DNA of 64,000 nt, taken from positions 5,786 through 69,785 of the forward strand of contig CAKQYU010000012.1 in the NCBI GenBank assembly GCA_934293575.1, in the 5' to 3' direction. A program made the position numbers and the translations under genes. The notes under the pieces were generated by a model. It was not told the origin of the DNA, ran no database searches, and saw only the letters and a list, made by a program, of their open reading frames with translations. The stretch comes from an uncultured Lachnospiraceae bacterium (lineage in GTDB: Bacteria > Bacillota > Clostridia > Lachnospirales > Lachnospiraceae). Shown here one piece after another: positions 41,470-50,498 of this stretch (position 1 is the first letter of the stretch; every line of letters begins with the position of its first letter).

Positions 41470-42831
41470 TTATTTTGCTATCTGCCTTGCAACATGTACA
41501 CCGCTTGCAGAAGCATGGGAAAGGGAATGCGTAATACCACTTCCGTCACCAATCACATATAACCCATCCAGATGTGTCATCAGATTCCGGTCAACTTCCA
41601 CTTCCATATTATAGAACTTAACCTCTACACCATACAAAAGGGTATCATCATTGGCTGTTCCCGGCGCAACCTTATCTAAAGCATAAATCATTTCAATAAT
41701 ACCATCTAGTATACGTTTCGGCAAAACTAAACTTAAATCTCCCGCTGCAGCATTTAAAGTTGGTTCAGTAAATGATTCCGCAATTCGTTTTTCTGTACTT
41801 CTCTGTCCACGAATCAAATCTCCAAATCGTTGTACAATGACACCACCACCCAGCATATTACTAAGTCTCGCAATACTTTCTCCATAGCCATTTGAGTCCT
41901 TAAACGGCTCAGAAAAATGCTTTGCAACCAATAACGCAAAGTTTGTATTTGCTGTCTGACGTGCAGGATCTTCATAGCTATGACCATTAACCGTAACAAT
42001 CCCGTTCGTATTTTCATTTACCACAACACCCTTTGGATTCATGCAGAAGGTTCGCACGAGATCCTCATACTTTTGCGTACGATATACAATCTTGCTTTCA
42101 TATAATTCATCTGTCAGATGTGCAAAAATTTCCGCCGGCAGTTCCACACGGACACCGATATCTACACGATTGGATTTGGTTTGGATATTCAATTCCCGGC
42201 ATACGTTTTCCATCCATTTACTTCCACTTCGTCCGGCTGAAATCACACAGTTTTTCCCTTCGTATGTGCCATCCTTACACTGTATCCTGTAACCGTTATC
42301 CATATGTTCTACATGTTCCACGAAACAGTCAAAATGAAATTCCACCTGTTCCTTTAAATGAGCATACAAATTCTCCAACACCACATAATTAATATCCGTA
42401 CCCAAATGTCTTACAGATGCATCCAATAAATGTAAATCATTTTGTATGCATTTCTTCTTGATATCGGTTCCGGTTGTAGAATATAATTTTGTACCCTCGC
42501 CACCGTAGTCAAGATTAATCCGGTCTACATACTCCATCAATTCCAAAGCAGACTTTTTCCCAATATATTCATATAACGTTCCACCGAAGTCATTCGTTAT
42601 ATTGTATTTTCCGTCCGAAAATGCGCCTGCACCTCCAAATCCACTCATAATTGAGCAGCTCTTACAGTGAATACAGGATTTTACCCTGTCTCCATCAATT
42701 GGGCAGTGACGCTGTTTCAATTCATGTCCCATTTCAAATACCGCAATCTTTAAATCCGGCTTTTTTTCCATCAATTCATACGCAGCAAAAATTCCTCCGG
42801 GACCGGCTCCGATGATTAACACATCATACAT
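41470..42831 (-). CDS. COG2509-type FAD-dependent oxidoreductase
   Basis: A 453-aa flavoprotein. The Rossmann FAD motif is IIGAGPGGIFAAYEL (residues ~5-19) and a second FAD-binding piece is LDGLYVIGDGSGITHSLSHA near the end. A CIHCKSCSIMSGFGGAGAFSDGK segment (about 55-80) is typical of this uncharacterised family. Start ATG 42831 (GGAGGAATG). It is controlled by a purine-class riboswitch (42849-42936), so a purine-linked redox role is likely; the reaction is not known. It is followed by feoAB 58 nt away. Confidence 0.88.
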   Translation of the reverse strand: MYDVLIIGAGPGGIFAAYELMEKKPDLKIAVFEMGHELKQRHCPIDGDRVKSCIHCKSCSIMSGFGGAGAFSDGKYNITNDFGGTLYEYIGKKSALELMEYVDRINLDYGGEGTKLYSTTGTDIKKKCIQNDLHLLDASVRHLGTDINYVVLENLYAHLKEQVEFHFDCFVEHVEHMDNGYRIQCKDGTYEGKNCVISAGRSGSKWMENVCRELNIQTKSNRVDIGVRVELPAEIFAHLTDELYESKIVYRTQKYEDLVRTFCMNPKGVVVNENTNGIVTVNGHSYEDPARQTANTNFALLVAKHFSEPFKDSNGYGESIARLSNMLGGGVIVQRFGDLIRGQRSTEKRIAESFTEPTLNAAAGDLSLVLPKRILDGIIEMIYALDKVAPGTANDDTLLYGVEVKFYNMEVEVDRNLMTHLDGLYVIGDGSGITHSLSHASASGVHVARQIAK

Positions 42832-42848
42832 ATTTTCATTCCTCCAAT

Positions 42849-42936
42849 AAAAAAAATGGTTACTTCCATAAACTATGGTAGTCAACCATTTCGGTGGCTG
42901 GTAGAAACGTCCACCCATTTTGTGGACTTATACCAA
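42849..42936 (-). ncRNA. Purine-class riboswitch with terminator (predicted ON switch)
   Basis: The aptamer reads UAUAAG, P2 GUCCAC-AAAAUGG-GUGGAC, J2/3 GUUUCUACC, P3 AGCCA-CCGAAA-UGGUU, J3/1 GACUAC. The C in the last motif aligns with C74, i.e. guanine-type. L2 (AAAAUGG for AAUAUGG) and L3 (CCGAAA for CCGUAAA) differ slightly from consensus. The 3' halves of P3 and P1 can instead pair with downstream sequence to form the terminator AATGGTT-ACT-CCATA / TATGG-AGT-AACCATT plus T8 (42849-42890). Ligand binding should therefore prevent termination. Confidence 0.82.
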
Positions 42937-42941
42937 CAGAT

Positions 42942-42970
42942 ATTTTACAACAAATACATTCCTTTCGCAA
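42942..42970 (-). promoter_or_regulatory. Promoter of riboswitch-flavoprotein transcript
   Basis: TTGCGA (42965-42970), 17 nt, TAAAAT (42942-42947); transcription would begin at the aptamer's 5' edge. Confidence 0.75.
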
Positions 42971-43029
42971 GCAGGGATTTTTTTTAAAAAATATGCAGTA
43001 ATACAAAAAAATAATGTGCGCTCTAATTC

Positions 43030-44127
43030 CTATGATGGTATATATACTATTTCATAATTCGTATATTTTTCTCTTATCCATTCATTCAATTTGTCTGCAT
43101 CTGATTTTTTCAATCCGGTTTTATTGAGGATAATTACCTTCTTTTCTACTATCCGGTCATCCGCATTTACTTCTTCTACACTACCGATTTGTACGACATC
43201 AACCTCCGGAAATAAAATTTCAATTTCTTTGGTTAATACCTCTACCGATACCGTTTCTTCAATGGTGTCTAAATTTGCATCCTCTGCATGAACTCCGTTT
43301 ACCATAAACCATGCCACAACAAGACTTGGTAAAATTACTATAATCGTATTCCGGATAATTTTGCTCTTTATCCTGCGATATCGCTTTAAATCAATTTCCT
43401 TTACCTTCGGAACATCCAAAATCATTAGAATAATCGTTGCCGATAAGAAAATAAAATATGTATTTACAAAAAATAAATATCCTGCCCCCAGCAACATGGT
43501 CCACTGACCATTTGCAATACTGTAACCACAGGTACATAACGGCGGCATCAATGCCGTTGCAATTGCCACTCCGGGAATTACATTCGACTTCTCCTTACGG
43601 GTAATTCCTATAATTCCCGCTAATCCACCGCAAACAGCAATCAACACATCCCATATGGTCGGTTGTGTCCTTGCTAACAATTCCGAAGTTGTATCCGAAA
43701 TCGGAGACAACCGGAAATAAATTGTGGAGGCTAATAAACTGATAAACATCTGGCAGGAAAAACCAATTGCTGCCTTTTTTAAAAGCTGTTTATCTACTGA
43801 CGCTACCGCATACGCCATGGCATGTATCGTTCCCATCAACGGAGATACCAGCATGGCACCGATAATCACAGCTGTGGAATTCATATTTAATCCAATCGAT
43901 GCAATTAAAATCGCCAGTACCAATACACACATATTCGTTCCGGTCAGTTCGCCGCCATTTACCATTGTTTCTTTTATCTGCTCATGACTTGCAACATCCT
44001 CACGGATGGAAAAGACATGATGGAATATTTCTCTTGCGGTCATTTTACTTTTCCGTTCAAATTCTTTCGTTGACTCAATGATTTCTTTTATTTCCTTTTT
44101 TTCTTCCTGTAATCTGGATTCCTTCAT
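43030..44127 (-). CDS. DUF389 membrane protein (TIGR00341-like)
   Basis: A 365-aa protein with a soluble helical N terminus (~50 residues, rich in Glu/Lys) and about six membrane helices (LASIGLNMNSTAVIIGAMLVSPLMG; PGVAIATALMPPLCTCGYSI), typical of DUF389. The C-terminal ~90 residues are a soluble extracytoplasmic domain (EILFPEVDVVQIGSVEEV). ATG 44127 is used (GGAGAGG upstream). Function unknown. It follows fprA by 22 nt, so may be cotranscribed with it. Confidence 0.85.
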   Translation of the reverse strand: MKESRLQEEKKEIKEIIESTKEFERKSKMTAREIFHHVFSIREDVASHEQIKETMVNGGELTGTNMCVLVLAILIASIGLNMNSTAVIIGAMLVSPLMGTIHAMAYAVASVDKQLLKKAAIGFSCQMFISLLASTIYFRLSPISDTTSELLARTQPTIWDVLIAVCGGLAGIIGITRKEKSNVIPGVAIATALMPPLCTCGYSIANGQWTMLLGAGYLFFVNTYFIFLSATIILMILDVPKVKEIDLKRYRRIKSKIIRNTIIVILPSLVVAWFMVNGVHAEDANLDTIEETVSVEVLTKEIEILFPEVDVVQIGSVEEVNADDRIVEKKVIILNKTGLKKSDADKLNEWIREKYTNYEIVYIPS

Positions 44128-44149
44128 ATCGGTTTCCTCTCCAAACATA

Positions 44150-45304
44150 TTATAAAAGCGCCTTACAAAGTGCCTCTAACTGTGACTTATCTTCCTTCTT
44201 CACCGTAGAACGAATTGTTACCATCGGTTCTACAATTTCAATATTTTTCATTGCTTCCATATTCTGTTTCATGATTTTTCCTGCCATAGGTGCCCAGGAA
44301 CCATTTTCAATAAAGGCAACCTTTCGATTTTGGTAAGCCTTCATCCGTAAATGTTCGATAAAATCTGTCATAATCGGCATCAGTCCACCGTCATAGGTTG
44401 GTGCAGCAAGCACAAGTCGGTCATAACGGAATGCGTCCTCAATACACTCTGCCATATCTTCTCTTGATAAATCCGCAACATTTACCTTTTCCACTCCGGC
44501 TTCTTTTAACATATCTGCCAACATTTCAACCGCTTTCCCGGTGTTACCGTGCAAAGAAACATAGGCAAGGAATACCCCTTTATCTTCCGGTTCATAGCTG
44601 CTCCATGTCTGATATTTTCCAATATAATATTCCAGATTTTCGGTAAGTACCGGTCCATGCAACGGACATATCATCCGGATATCCAAAGTCGAAGCTTTCT
44701 TCAACAAGGTCTGCACCGGAATTCCGTATTTTCCAACAATATTAAAATAATACCGTCTGGCTTCACATGCCCAGTCTTCGTCCGTATCAAGCGTACCGAA
44801 CTTACCAAATCCGTCTGCTGAGAATAATATCTTATCATATGAATCGTAGGTAACCATTACCTCAGGCCAATGTACCATAGGTGCCATCACAAAATTTAAT
44901 TCATGTTTTCCGATTGAAAAAGGTTCTCCTTCCTTTACGACCACACTACGATTTGTAATATCTACATCAAAGAACTGCGGAAGCATCGCAAAAAGCTTTG
45001 CATTCGATACAATCCGAATATCCGGAAATGCTTCCAATACCTCCGATAAATTCGCACTGTGATCCGGTTCCAAATGAGAAATCACAAGATAATCCGGTGT
45101 CTGATTTCCCAATACCTCCTTCACATTTGCAAACCATTCATCTGCCTTTTTCCGATCTACCATATCCATAATTACAATTTTATCATCCATAATTACATAC
45201 GAATTATATGCAATGCCATTTGGAACAATATACTGGCTTTCGAATAAGTCAATATCCTTATCATCCACACCCACATAATAAACACTATCTGTTAATTTCT
45301 TCAT
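44150..45304 (-). CDS. fprA: FprA-type flavodiiron protein
   Basis: Cytoplasmic O2/NO reductase, 384 aa from ATG 45304 (GGAGG upstream). The metallo-beta-lactamase half has the diiron ligands HLEPDHSAN (~80-88), APMVHWPEVM and CPLHGPVL; the C-terminal half is a flavodoxin domain (FLAYVSLHGNTGKAVEMLA, APTYDGGLMPIM). No rubredoxin or reductase domain is fused. Works with rubrerythrin in oxygen defence. Its promoter is not obvious. Confidence 0.95.
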   Translation of the reverse strand: MKKLTDSVYYVGVDDKDIDLFESQYIVPNGIAYNSYVIMDDKIVIMDMVDRKKADEWFANVKEVLGNQTPDYLVISHLEPDHSANLSEVLEAFPDIRIVSNAKLFAMLPQFFDVDITNRSVVVKEGEPFSIGKHELNFVMAPMVHWPEVMVTYDSYDKILFSADGFGKFGTLDTDEDWACEARRYYFNIVGKYGIPVQTLLKKASTLDIRMICPLHGPVLTENLEYYIGKYQTWSSYEPEDKGVFLAYVSLHGNTGKAVEMLADMLKEAGVEKVNVADLSREDMAECIEDAFRYDRLVLAAPTYDGGLMPIMTDFIEHLRMKAYQNRKVAFIENGSWAPMAGKIMKQNMEAMKNIEIVEPMVTIRSTVKKEDKSQLEALCKALL

Positions 45305-45334
45305 TCTCTTATCCTCCATTCCCGGTACTTATAA

Positions 45335-45370
45335 TAAAAAGCCCCAAAACATTCGATCATGTTTCAGGGG
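45335..45370 (-). terminator. Terminator of the short MCP-like gene
   Basis: CCCCTGAAACA / TGTTTTGGGG stem with a T-run on the minus strand (A45336-45340). Confidence 0.78.
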
Positions 45371-45388
45371 ATTTTATCTCATTCAAAT

Positions 45389-45886
45389 CTAGTTATTCTG
45401 TAATTTTTCTGTAATCTGAACCGTCTTTGAAAGAACTTCCTTCACGTTCTGAACTGTCTCGATGTAATCTGATGTTGAGTGATTCATATCATTAATTGAT
45501 GTTTCCATTGATTTTAACTGCTGTGAAATACCAACCAATGCTTTATCAATCTCTTTGGTTGAGTTATCACTGTCATTGGATAACTTACCCATCTCTGTTG
45601 CAACTACCGCAAATCCTCTTCCTGCTTCACCGCTTCTTGCAGCTTCAATTGACGCATTCAAAGCCAGAATATTCGAACGTTTTGCATTGCCGCGGATACG
45701 GTCAACAATTCCGGTTGCAGATTGTAAAGAGCTATCCATCGTAACAGTCTTATCTTTCAAGTTCTGTAACTGCTGTGCAATGTTTTCAAAATCCTCTACA
45801 ATTCCGTTAATTGCCTGTTCAATCTCTGCAATTGATTCCTGGATTGCAGGCATATCATCTATTATCTGTCTTATTTCCTCATCCAT
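45389..45886 (-). CDS. Minimal soluble chemoreceptor-signalling-domain protein
   Basis: Only 165 aa and without a membrane segment or sensor domain. It is an all-helical coiled-coil hairpin whose tip region reads NILALNASIEAARSGEAGRG and FAVVATEMGKLS, the MCP signalling signature. Typical receptors are 500-700 aa; this one has just ~90 residues before and ~60 after the tip. It could interact with CheA/CheW or other partners in the cytoplasm. No che genes are nearby. Start supported by GAGGATAATAAAAT only. Confidence 0.8.
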   Translation of the reverse strand: MDEEIRQIIDDMPAIQESIAEIEQAINGIVEDFENIAQQLQNLKDKTVTMDSSLQSATGIVDRIRGNAKRSNILALNASIEAARSGEAGRGFAVVATEMGKLSNDSDNSTKEIDKALVGISQQLKSMETSINDMNHSTSDYIETVQNVKEVLSKTVQITEKLQNN

Positions 45887-46059
45887 ATTTTATTATCCTC
45901 TCATTCGTTCGTATTTGGGTAAAAATAATTATAACATTAATTTATAAAAACTACTATACTTTCATTTCAGTTTTATTATTTCTTTTCTATTCTTGATTTC
46001 GCATATAGAATAAGCTAATATGAATCAAGATATACTATTTAGACATTAAGGAGGCATAC

Positions 46060-47268
46060 ATGAAAAAAGAATGGTCTGAAAAATCATTACTGAAAATTGT
46101 TATCATCGGAATCCTGTTATATTGCGGCATCCAAAATTACATGATTATCTGGCATTTTTTAGGAAAAATCCTGAATCTTGTTTTTCCGTTTATCTTAGGT
46201 GGTGCCATTGCATTCATTATCAATGTTCCGATGCGTGAGCTTGAGAAAAAATTATTTCCGAAAAAAGAAAATTGTCAGGGAATCCGGCGTATCTGTGCAT
46301 ATTTATTAACCTTAGTTATTATTCTTGGTATTATCGGTCTTGCACTGTTTGTCATCATTCCACAGGTAAGCAGTACCGCCATGTTGATTGTTAAACGGGT
46401 TCCTCCCGCATTTAAAACTTTTCAGAACTGGTTATATAAAGTGACCGCCGATTTGCCAAATGTCCAGACCTATATTCAGGATATGGATATTGACTGGACG
46501 AAATTGTCTTCGTATGCCATTTCATTCATCCAGTCTGCCGGAACTTCCGTTTTTACTTCCGGTATTTCTGTTATTTCCGGTATCGTGGGCGGCATTACCA
46601 GTTTTCTGGTAGCATTTATTTTTTCTATCTATATTTTGTTTCAAAAGGAAAAATTGTCCGTTCAGGGAAAGAAGATTCTCTATGCCATGTTTACCGAGGC
46701 AAAAGCAGACCGAATTCTTTATATTACGAGATTATCCAATAAAATCTTCAGTAATTTTTTATCCGGACAATGTATTGAAGCTGTCATTCTTGGAAGTATG
46801 TTTTTCGTTACCTTAACAATCTTCCGGATGCCCTATGCTTTGTTAATCGGCGTTATCATTGCGCTGACTGCCTTAATTCCAATCTTCGGCGCCTTCATCG
46901 GCTGTTTTGTCGGTGCCTTTTTAATTATTATGGTAAATCCTATCCAGGCAATATGGTTTGTTGTTATTTTCCTTGTTTTACAGCAAATCGAGGGCAACTT
47001 AATCTATCCGCATGTGGTTGGCGGCTCCATCGGGCTTCCATCTATCTGGGTCTTAGTTGCGGTTATGCTTGGCAGTAATTTACTTGGAATTGCTGGTATT
47101 TTGCTCTTCATTCCGTTAAGTTCTGTATGCTATGCATTATTCCGGGAATACATCCACAATCGTCTGAAAGAAAAAAAGGTTGATAACACAAAATGGGAAG
47201 ATATTCCAAAACCAGAACCTCAAAACAAACAGCCTGCTAAAGAAAAGAAAACCGAATCGGAAGATTAA
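46060..47268 (+). CDS. AI-2E family transporter
   Basis: A 402-aa membrane protein with ~8 helices and a long loop in the middle (PNVQTYIQDMDIDWTKLSSYA), of the PerM/AI-2E family. Conserved late segments are GVIIALTALIPIFGAFIGC and QQIEGNLIYPHVVGGSIGLPSIWV. The substrate is not established (AI-2 was the original proposal; Na+/H+ for others). A charged tail (KKEKKTESED) ends it. RBS AAGGAGG. Confidence 0.9.
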   Translation: MKKEWSEKSLLKIVIIGILLYCGIQNYMIIWHFLGKILNLVFPFILGGAIAFIINVPMRELEKKLFPKKENCQGIRRICAYLLTLVIILGIIGLALFVIIPQVSSTAMLIVKRVPPAFKTFQNWLYKVTADLPNVQTYIQDMDIDWTKLSSYAISFIQSAGTSVFTSGISVISGIVGGITSFLVAFIFSIYILFQKEKLSVQGKKILYAMFTEAKADRILYITRLSNKIFSNFLSGQCIEAVILGSMFFVTLTIFRMPYALLIGVIIALTALIPIFGAFIGCFVGAFLIIMVNPIQAIWFVVIFLVLQQIEGNLIYPHVVGGSIGLPSIWVLVAVMLGSNLLGIAGILLFIPLSSVCYALFREYIHNRLKEKKVDNTKWEDIPKPEPQNKQPAKEKKTESED

Positions 47269-47270
47269 AT

Positions 47271-47306
47271 AAAAGAGGATGCTGACGAAAATCAACATCC
47301 TCTTTT
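47271..47306. terminator. Bidirectional terminator
   Basis: AAAAGAGGATG / CATCCTCTTTT, 14-nt loop, between convergent genes. Confidence 0.82.
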
Positions 47307-47319
47307 CACTCAAAAATAT

Positions 47320-49020
47320 CTATGAAAAACTCTTTACCCAATTTACCAATGAATCCGGATAAACATTCTCTTCTACTGTTTTATACATCTGGTCGGTAAT
47401 CGGTCCATTCTTTGACATCTTATATAAAATAGCCTCCTGCAATTCCACAATTGTCATATCCTCGTATGCCTTACCCTGTGTTTCATGACAATCCATATAA
47501 GTATCTTTCCTTACCAGTTGATCCGTTATGTTTTCTACCGGCTCCGGCTCTTTTGATTCTGCTACAGAAATTTCTTCCCGGAAAGCTATATCCTTTGGTT
47601 CCGGATTTTGTATTGTCTCTTCCATTACAACAGGTTCTTTTTTCTTATCCGTCACCTCAAGTTTAACCGGTTCCATTTTAACATCCGCTGTTACCGGAAC
47701 AAATATATCCCCAGAATTGCCTTTCAAGTTAACATGTATTCTACCATTTGTAACATCTGCCTTGTTACCGGATAATAATCCGATATACTGACCGGCATTT
47801 CCTGCTGCCAGTTCTAAATCTACGCCATTATCATCATTATTTACCGCAACAACAACGGACACTCCATTGTAATTACGGGAAAATGCATACTGACGATTTG
47901 TCAAAATAAGCTCATTAAAATCGCCGTAAGACAATGCCGGATTTTCCTGTCTGATTTTTCCAAGAGCTGCAATCAGACCGGTACATGGATTTGTTTCCAC
48001 TGCATCCTTATAATCATCCAGATTTAATGCAGGACGAAGGGAATCATCCGAATATGCTTCCTTTTTTCCCTCAATTCCAAACTCCGAACCATAATAAATG
48101 GATGGTACACCCGGAAGTGTATACATTAAAATATGCACCGGTGTAAAATGTGCCTTATTATTTAACTTGGTATAGATACGCTCTACATCATGATTATCCA
48201 CAAAATTATAAAGCTTAATGCCTCCCATACCATATAGACGTTTCACCGTATGTGCTATTTCAAAATAATTATGATCATTATGACCGGAATAAAGTGCTTT
48301 GTGAAGCTGATAATTGGTTACGGAATGAAGGATACCTTCATTTACCCAGCGATTGTAATCTCCATGAATCACTTCACCCATTAACCAGAAATCCGGTTTC
48401 ACTTCATTGGCAACACCACGCAATGCCTTCATATAATCAAAATCCAAGACATCCGCTGCATCCAACCGAATTCCATCAATATCAAACTCGCTAACCCAGA
48501 AGCGAATAACATCACAAATATAATCCCGCACAGCCGGATTTTTCTGATTCAGCTTTACCAATAAATTGTAGCCACCCCAGTTTTCATAAGAAAATCCATC
48601 GTTGTATTCATTATTTCCGGAAAAATTCACATTACAATACCAATCCTTGTACTGCGAATTTTCTCTGTTTTGCTTAATGTCCTGAAATGCAAAGAAATCT
48701 CTTCCCGTATGATTAAATACACCATCCAAAATAACCCGGATTCCTTTTTCATGACATTCCTTTACAAACTCCGTCAAATCCTCATTTGTTCCTAAACGGC
48801 TGTCCAGTTTTTTATAATCGGTTGTCTCATATCCATGACCGACAGATTCAAATAAAGGTCCAATGTAAATTGCATTACATCCAATTTCTTTGATATGGTC
48901 AATCCATGGAATTATCTTTTTTAATCTGTGAACCGGTTCGCCATACGGATTTTGTTTTGGTGCTCCAGTCAATCCTAACGGATAAATGTGATAAAAAACT
49001 GCCTCATCATACCATGCCAT
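47320..49020 (-). CDS. GH13 alpha-amylase-family enzyme with acidic tail
   Basis: Cytoplasmic maltodextrin hydrolase, 566 aa, no signal peptide. Catalytic residues are in DGIRLDAADVLD (nucleophile Asp, ~181), WLMGEVIHGD (acid Glu) and FVDNHDVERI (Asp). VFNHTGRDFF is the first conserved region. The barrel and C-domain end near residue 430; residues ~440-566 form an acidic, Glu/Pro-rich linker and a short helical domain (YEDMTIVELQEAILYKMSK). That tail is not part of the usual enzyme. The gene is alone, next to gatB. Confidence 0.9.
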   Translation of the reverse strand: MAWYDEAVFYHIYPLGLTGAPKQNPYGEPVHRLKKIIPWIDHIKEIGCNAIYIGPLFESVGHGYETTDYKKLDSRLGTNEDLTEFVKECHEKGIRVILDGVFNHTGRDFFAFQDIKQNRENSQYKDWYCNVNFSGNNEYNDGFSYENWGGYNLLVKLNQKNPAVRDYICDVIRFWVSEFDIDGIRLDAADVLDFDYMKALRGVANEVKPDFWLMGEVIHGDYNRWVNEGILHSVTNYQLHKALYSGHNDHNYFEIAHTVKRLYGMGGIKLYNFVDNHDVERIYTKLNNKAHFTPVHILMYTLPGVPSIYYGSEFGIEGKKEAYSDDSLRPALNLDDYKDAVETNPCTGLIAALGKIRQENPALSYGDFNELILTNRQYAFSRNYNGVSVVVAVNNDDNGVDLELAAGNAGQYIGLLSGNKADVTNGRIHVNLKGNSGDIFVPVTADVKMEPVKLEVTDKKKEPVVMEETIQNPEPKDIAFREEISVAESKEPEPVENITDQLVRKDTYMDCHETQGKAYEDMTIVELQEAILYKMSKNGPITDQMYKTVEENVYPDSLVNWVKSFS

Positions 49021-49066
49021 AATTCAATTTCTCCTTTCAGGTTTTCTTTTCACACCTTACAAATCC

Positions 49067-50497
49067 TTATAATAATTCCTTTAATAACTGATTTACCATT
49101 CCAGGATTTGCTTTTCCTTTCATTTCCTTCATGGTCTGACCAACTAAGAAACCAATCGCTTTTTCCTTGCCATTGTGATAATCTTCAACCGATTTCGGAT
49201 TTGCGGCAATCACACGTTCCACTGTTTCACGAAGTGCACCTTCATCGTTTACGGTTTTTAATCCATGTTCTTCTACATATTTGTCCGGATCAATATCATC
49301 GGCAAAAACTTTCTCAAATACTTCCTTTGCAACCGATGAATTGATTGCCTGAGAATCTGTTAATTTGATAAGTTTTGCAAGATTTTCAGCTGAGAAAGTA
49401 ATCTCATCCGCATCCATTTCCTTTTCCTTAAGGATACGCATGGTTTCACCCATTAACCAGTTTGAAACCTTCTTTGGATTTGCATCCATCGCAATCGTTT
49501 CCTCAAAAATATCCGCCAACTTCTTTGTACCGGTCATGATATCCGCATCATATTCCGGAAGACCATATTCTTCCATATAACGGACCTTTTTCTCTTCTCT
49601 GAATTCCGGCTGCTTGCTGCGTATTTCATTCAACCATGCATCACTGATAATAATCGGAACCAAATCCGGATCCGGGAAATAACGATAATCCTGTGCATCC
49701 TCTTTCGAACGCATTGCATAAGAATATTCCTTTGTGTCATCCCATCTTCTTGTTTCCTGAACAACCTCTTTACCGGCTTCAATCAAATCAATCTGACGTT
49801 CCCGCTCATTTTCAATTGCCCTTGCAATCGCCTTAAATGAGTTCAAATTCTTCATCTCTGTTCTTGTTCCAAACTCCGCAGCTCCTACCTCACGGATTGA
49901 AAGATTTACATCCGCACGCATGGAACCTTCATTTAACTTACAATCGGATGCACCCAGATACTGAATAATCATCCGAAGCTTGTCAAGATAAGCAATTACT
50001 TCATCCGCAGACCGCATATCCGGTTCCGATACAATCTCGATTAATGGTACACCGGAACGGTTAAAATCTACCAATGAACTGTCTGTATGCGGATCATGAA
50101 TCAGCTTACCGGCATCCTCCTCCATATGGATTTCATGAATACCAACAAACTTCTTTACTCCATCTACCTCGATTTCTACTTTACCGTTACGACAGATTGG
50201 ATAATATAACTGACTAATCTGGTAATTTTGCGGATTATCCGGATAAAAATAATTCTTACGATCAAACTTACAATTCTGTGTAATCGTACAATTGGTAGCT
50301 AAACCTACCGCAATTGCCTTATTCACTACCTCTTTATTCAATACCGGCAAAGAACCCGGCATACCGGTACATACCGGGCAGGTATGGGTATTCGGAGCAC
50401 CACCAAATGCAGTAGAGCATCCACAGAAAATCTTTGTCTTTGTCGCTAACTCAACATGAACTTCCAATCCTATTACTGTCTCATATGCTTTACTCAT
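49067..50497 (-). CDS. gatB: Asp-tRNA(Asn)/Glu-tRNA(Gln) amidotransferase subunit B
   Basis: tRNA-binding kinase subunit of GatCAB, 476 aa. Signature VIGLEVHVELAT, LPVLNKEVV and GVPLIEIVSEPDMRS at the N half; the C-terminal YqeY-like domain ends with GFLVGQTMKEMKGKANPGMV. It phosphorylates the misacylated Asp/Glu on tRNA, letting GatA amidate it. The start is one base after gatA ends (50499). Expected in a bacterium that makes Asn- or Gln-tRNA by transamidation. Confidence 0.97.
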   Translation of the reverse strand: MSKAYETVIGLEVHVELATKTKIFCGCSTAFGGAPNTHTCPVCTGMPGSLPVLNKEVVNKAIAVGLATNCTITQNCKFDRKNYFYPDNPQNYQISQLYYPICRNGKVEIEVDGVKKFVGIHEIHMEEDAGKLIHDPHTDSSLVDFNRSGVPLIEIVSEPDMRSADEVIAYLDKLRMIIQYLGASDCKLNEGSMRADVNLSIREVGAAEFGTRTEMKNLNSFKAIARAIENERERQIDLIEAGKEVVQETRRWDDTKEYSYAMRSKEDAQDYRYFPDPDLVPIIISDAWLNEIRSKQPEFREEKKVRYMEEYGLPEYDADIMTGTKKLADIFEETIAMDANPKKVSNWLMGETMRILKEKEMDADEITFSAENLAKLIKLTDSQAINSSVAKEVFEKVFADDIDPDKYVEEHGLKTVNDEGALRETVERVIAANPKSVEDYHNGKEKAIGFLVGQTMKEMKGKANPGMVNQLLKELL

Positions 50498-50498
50498 T

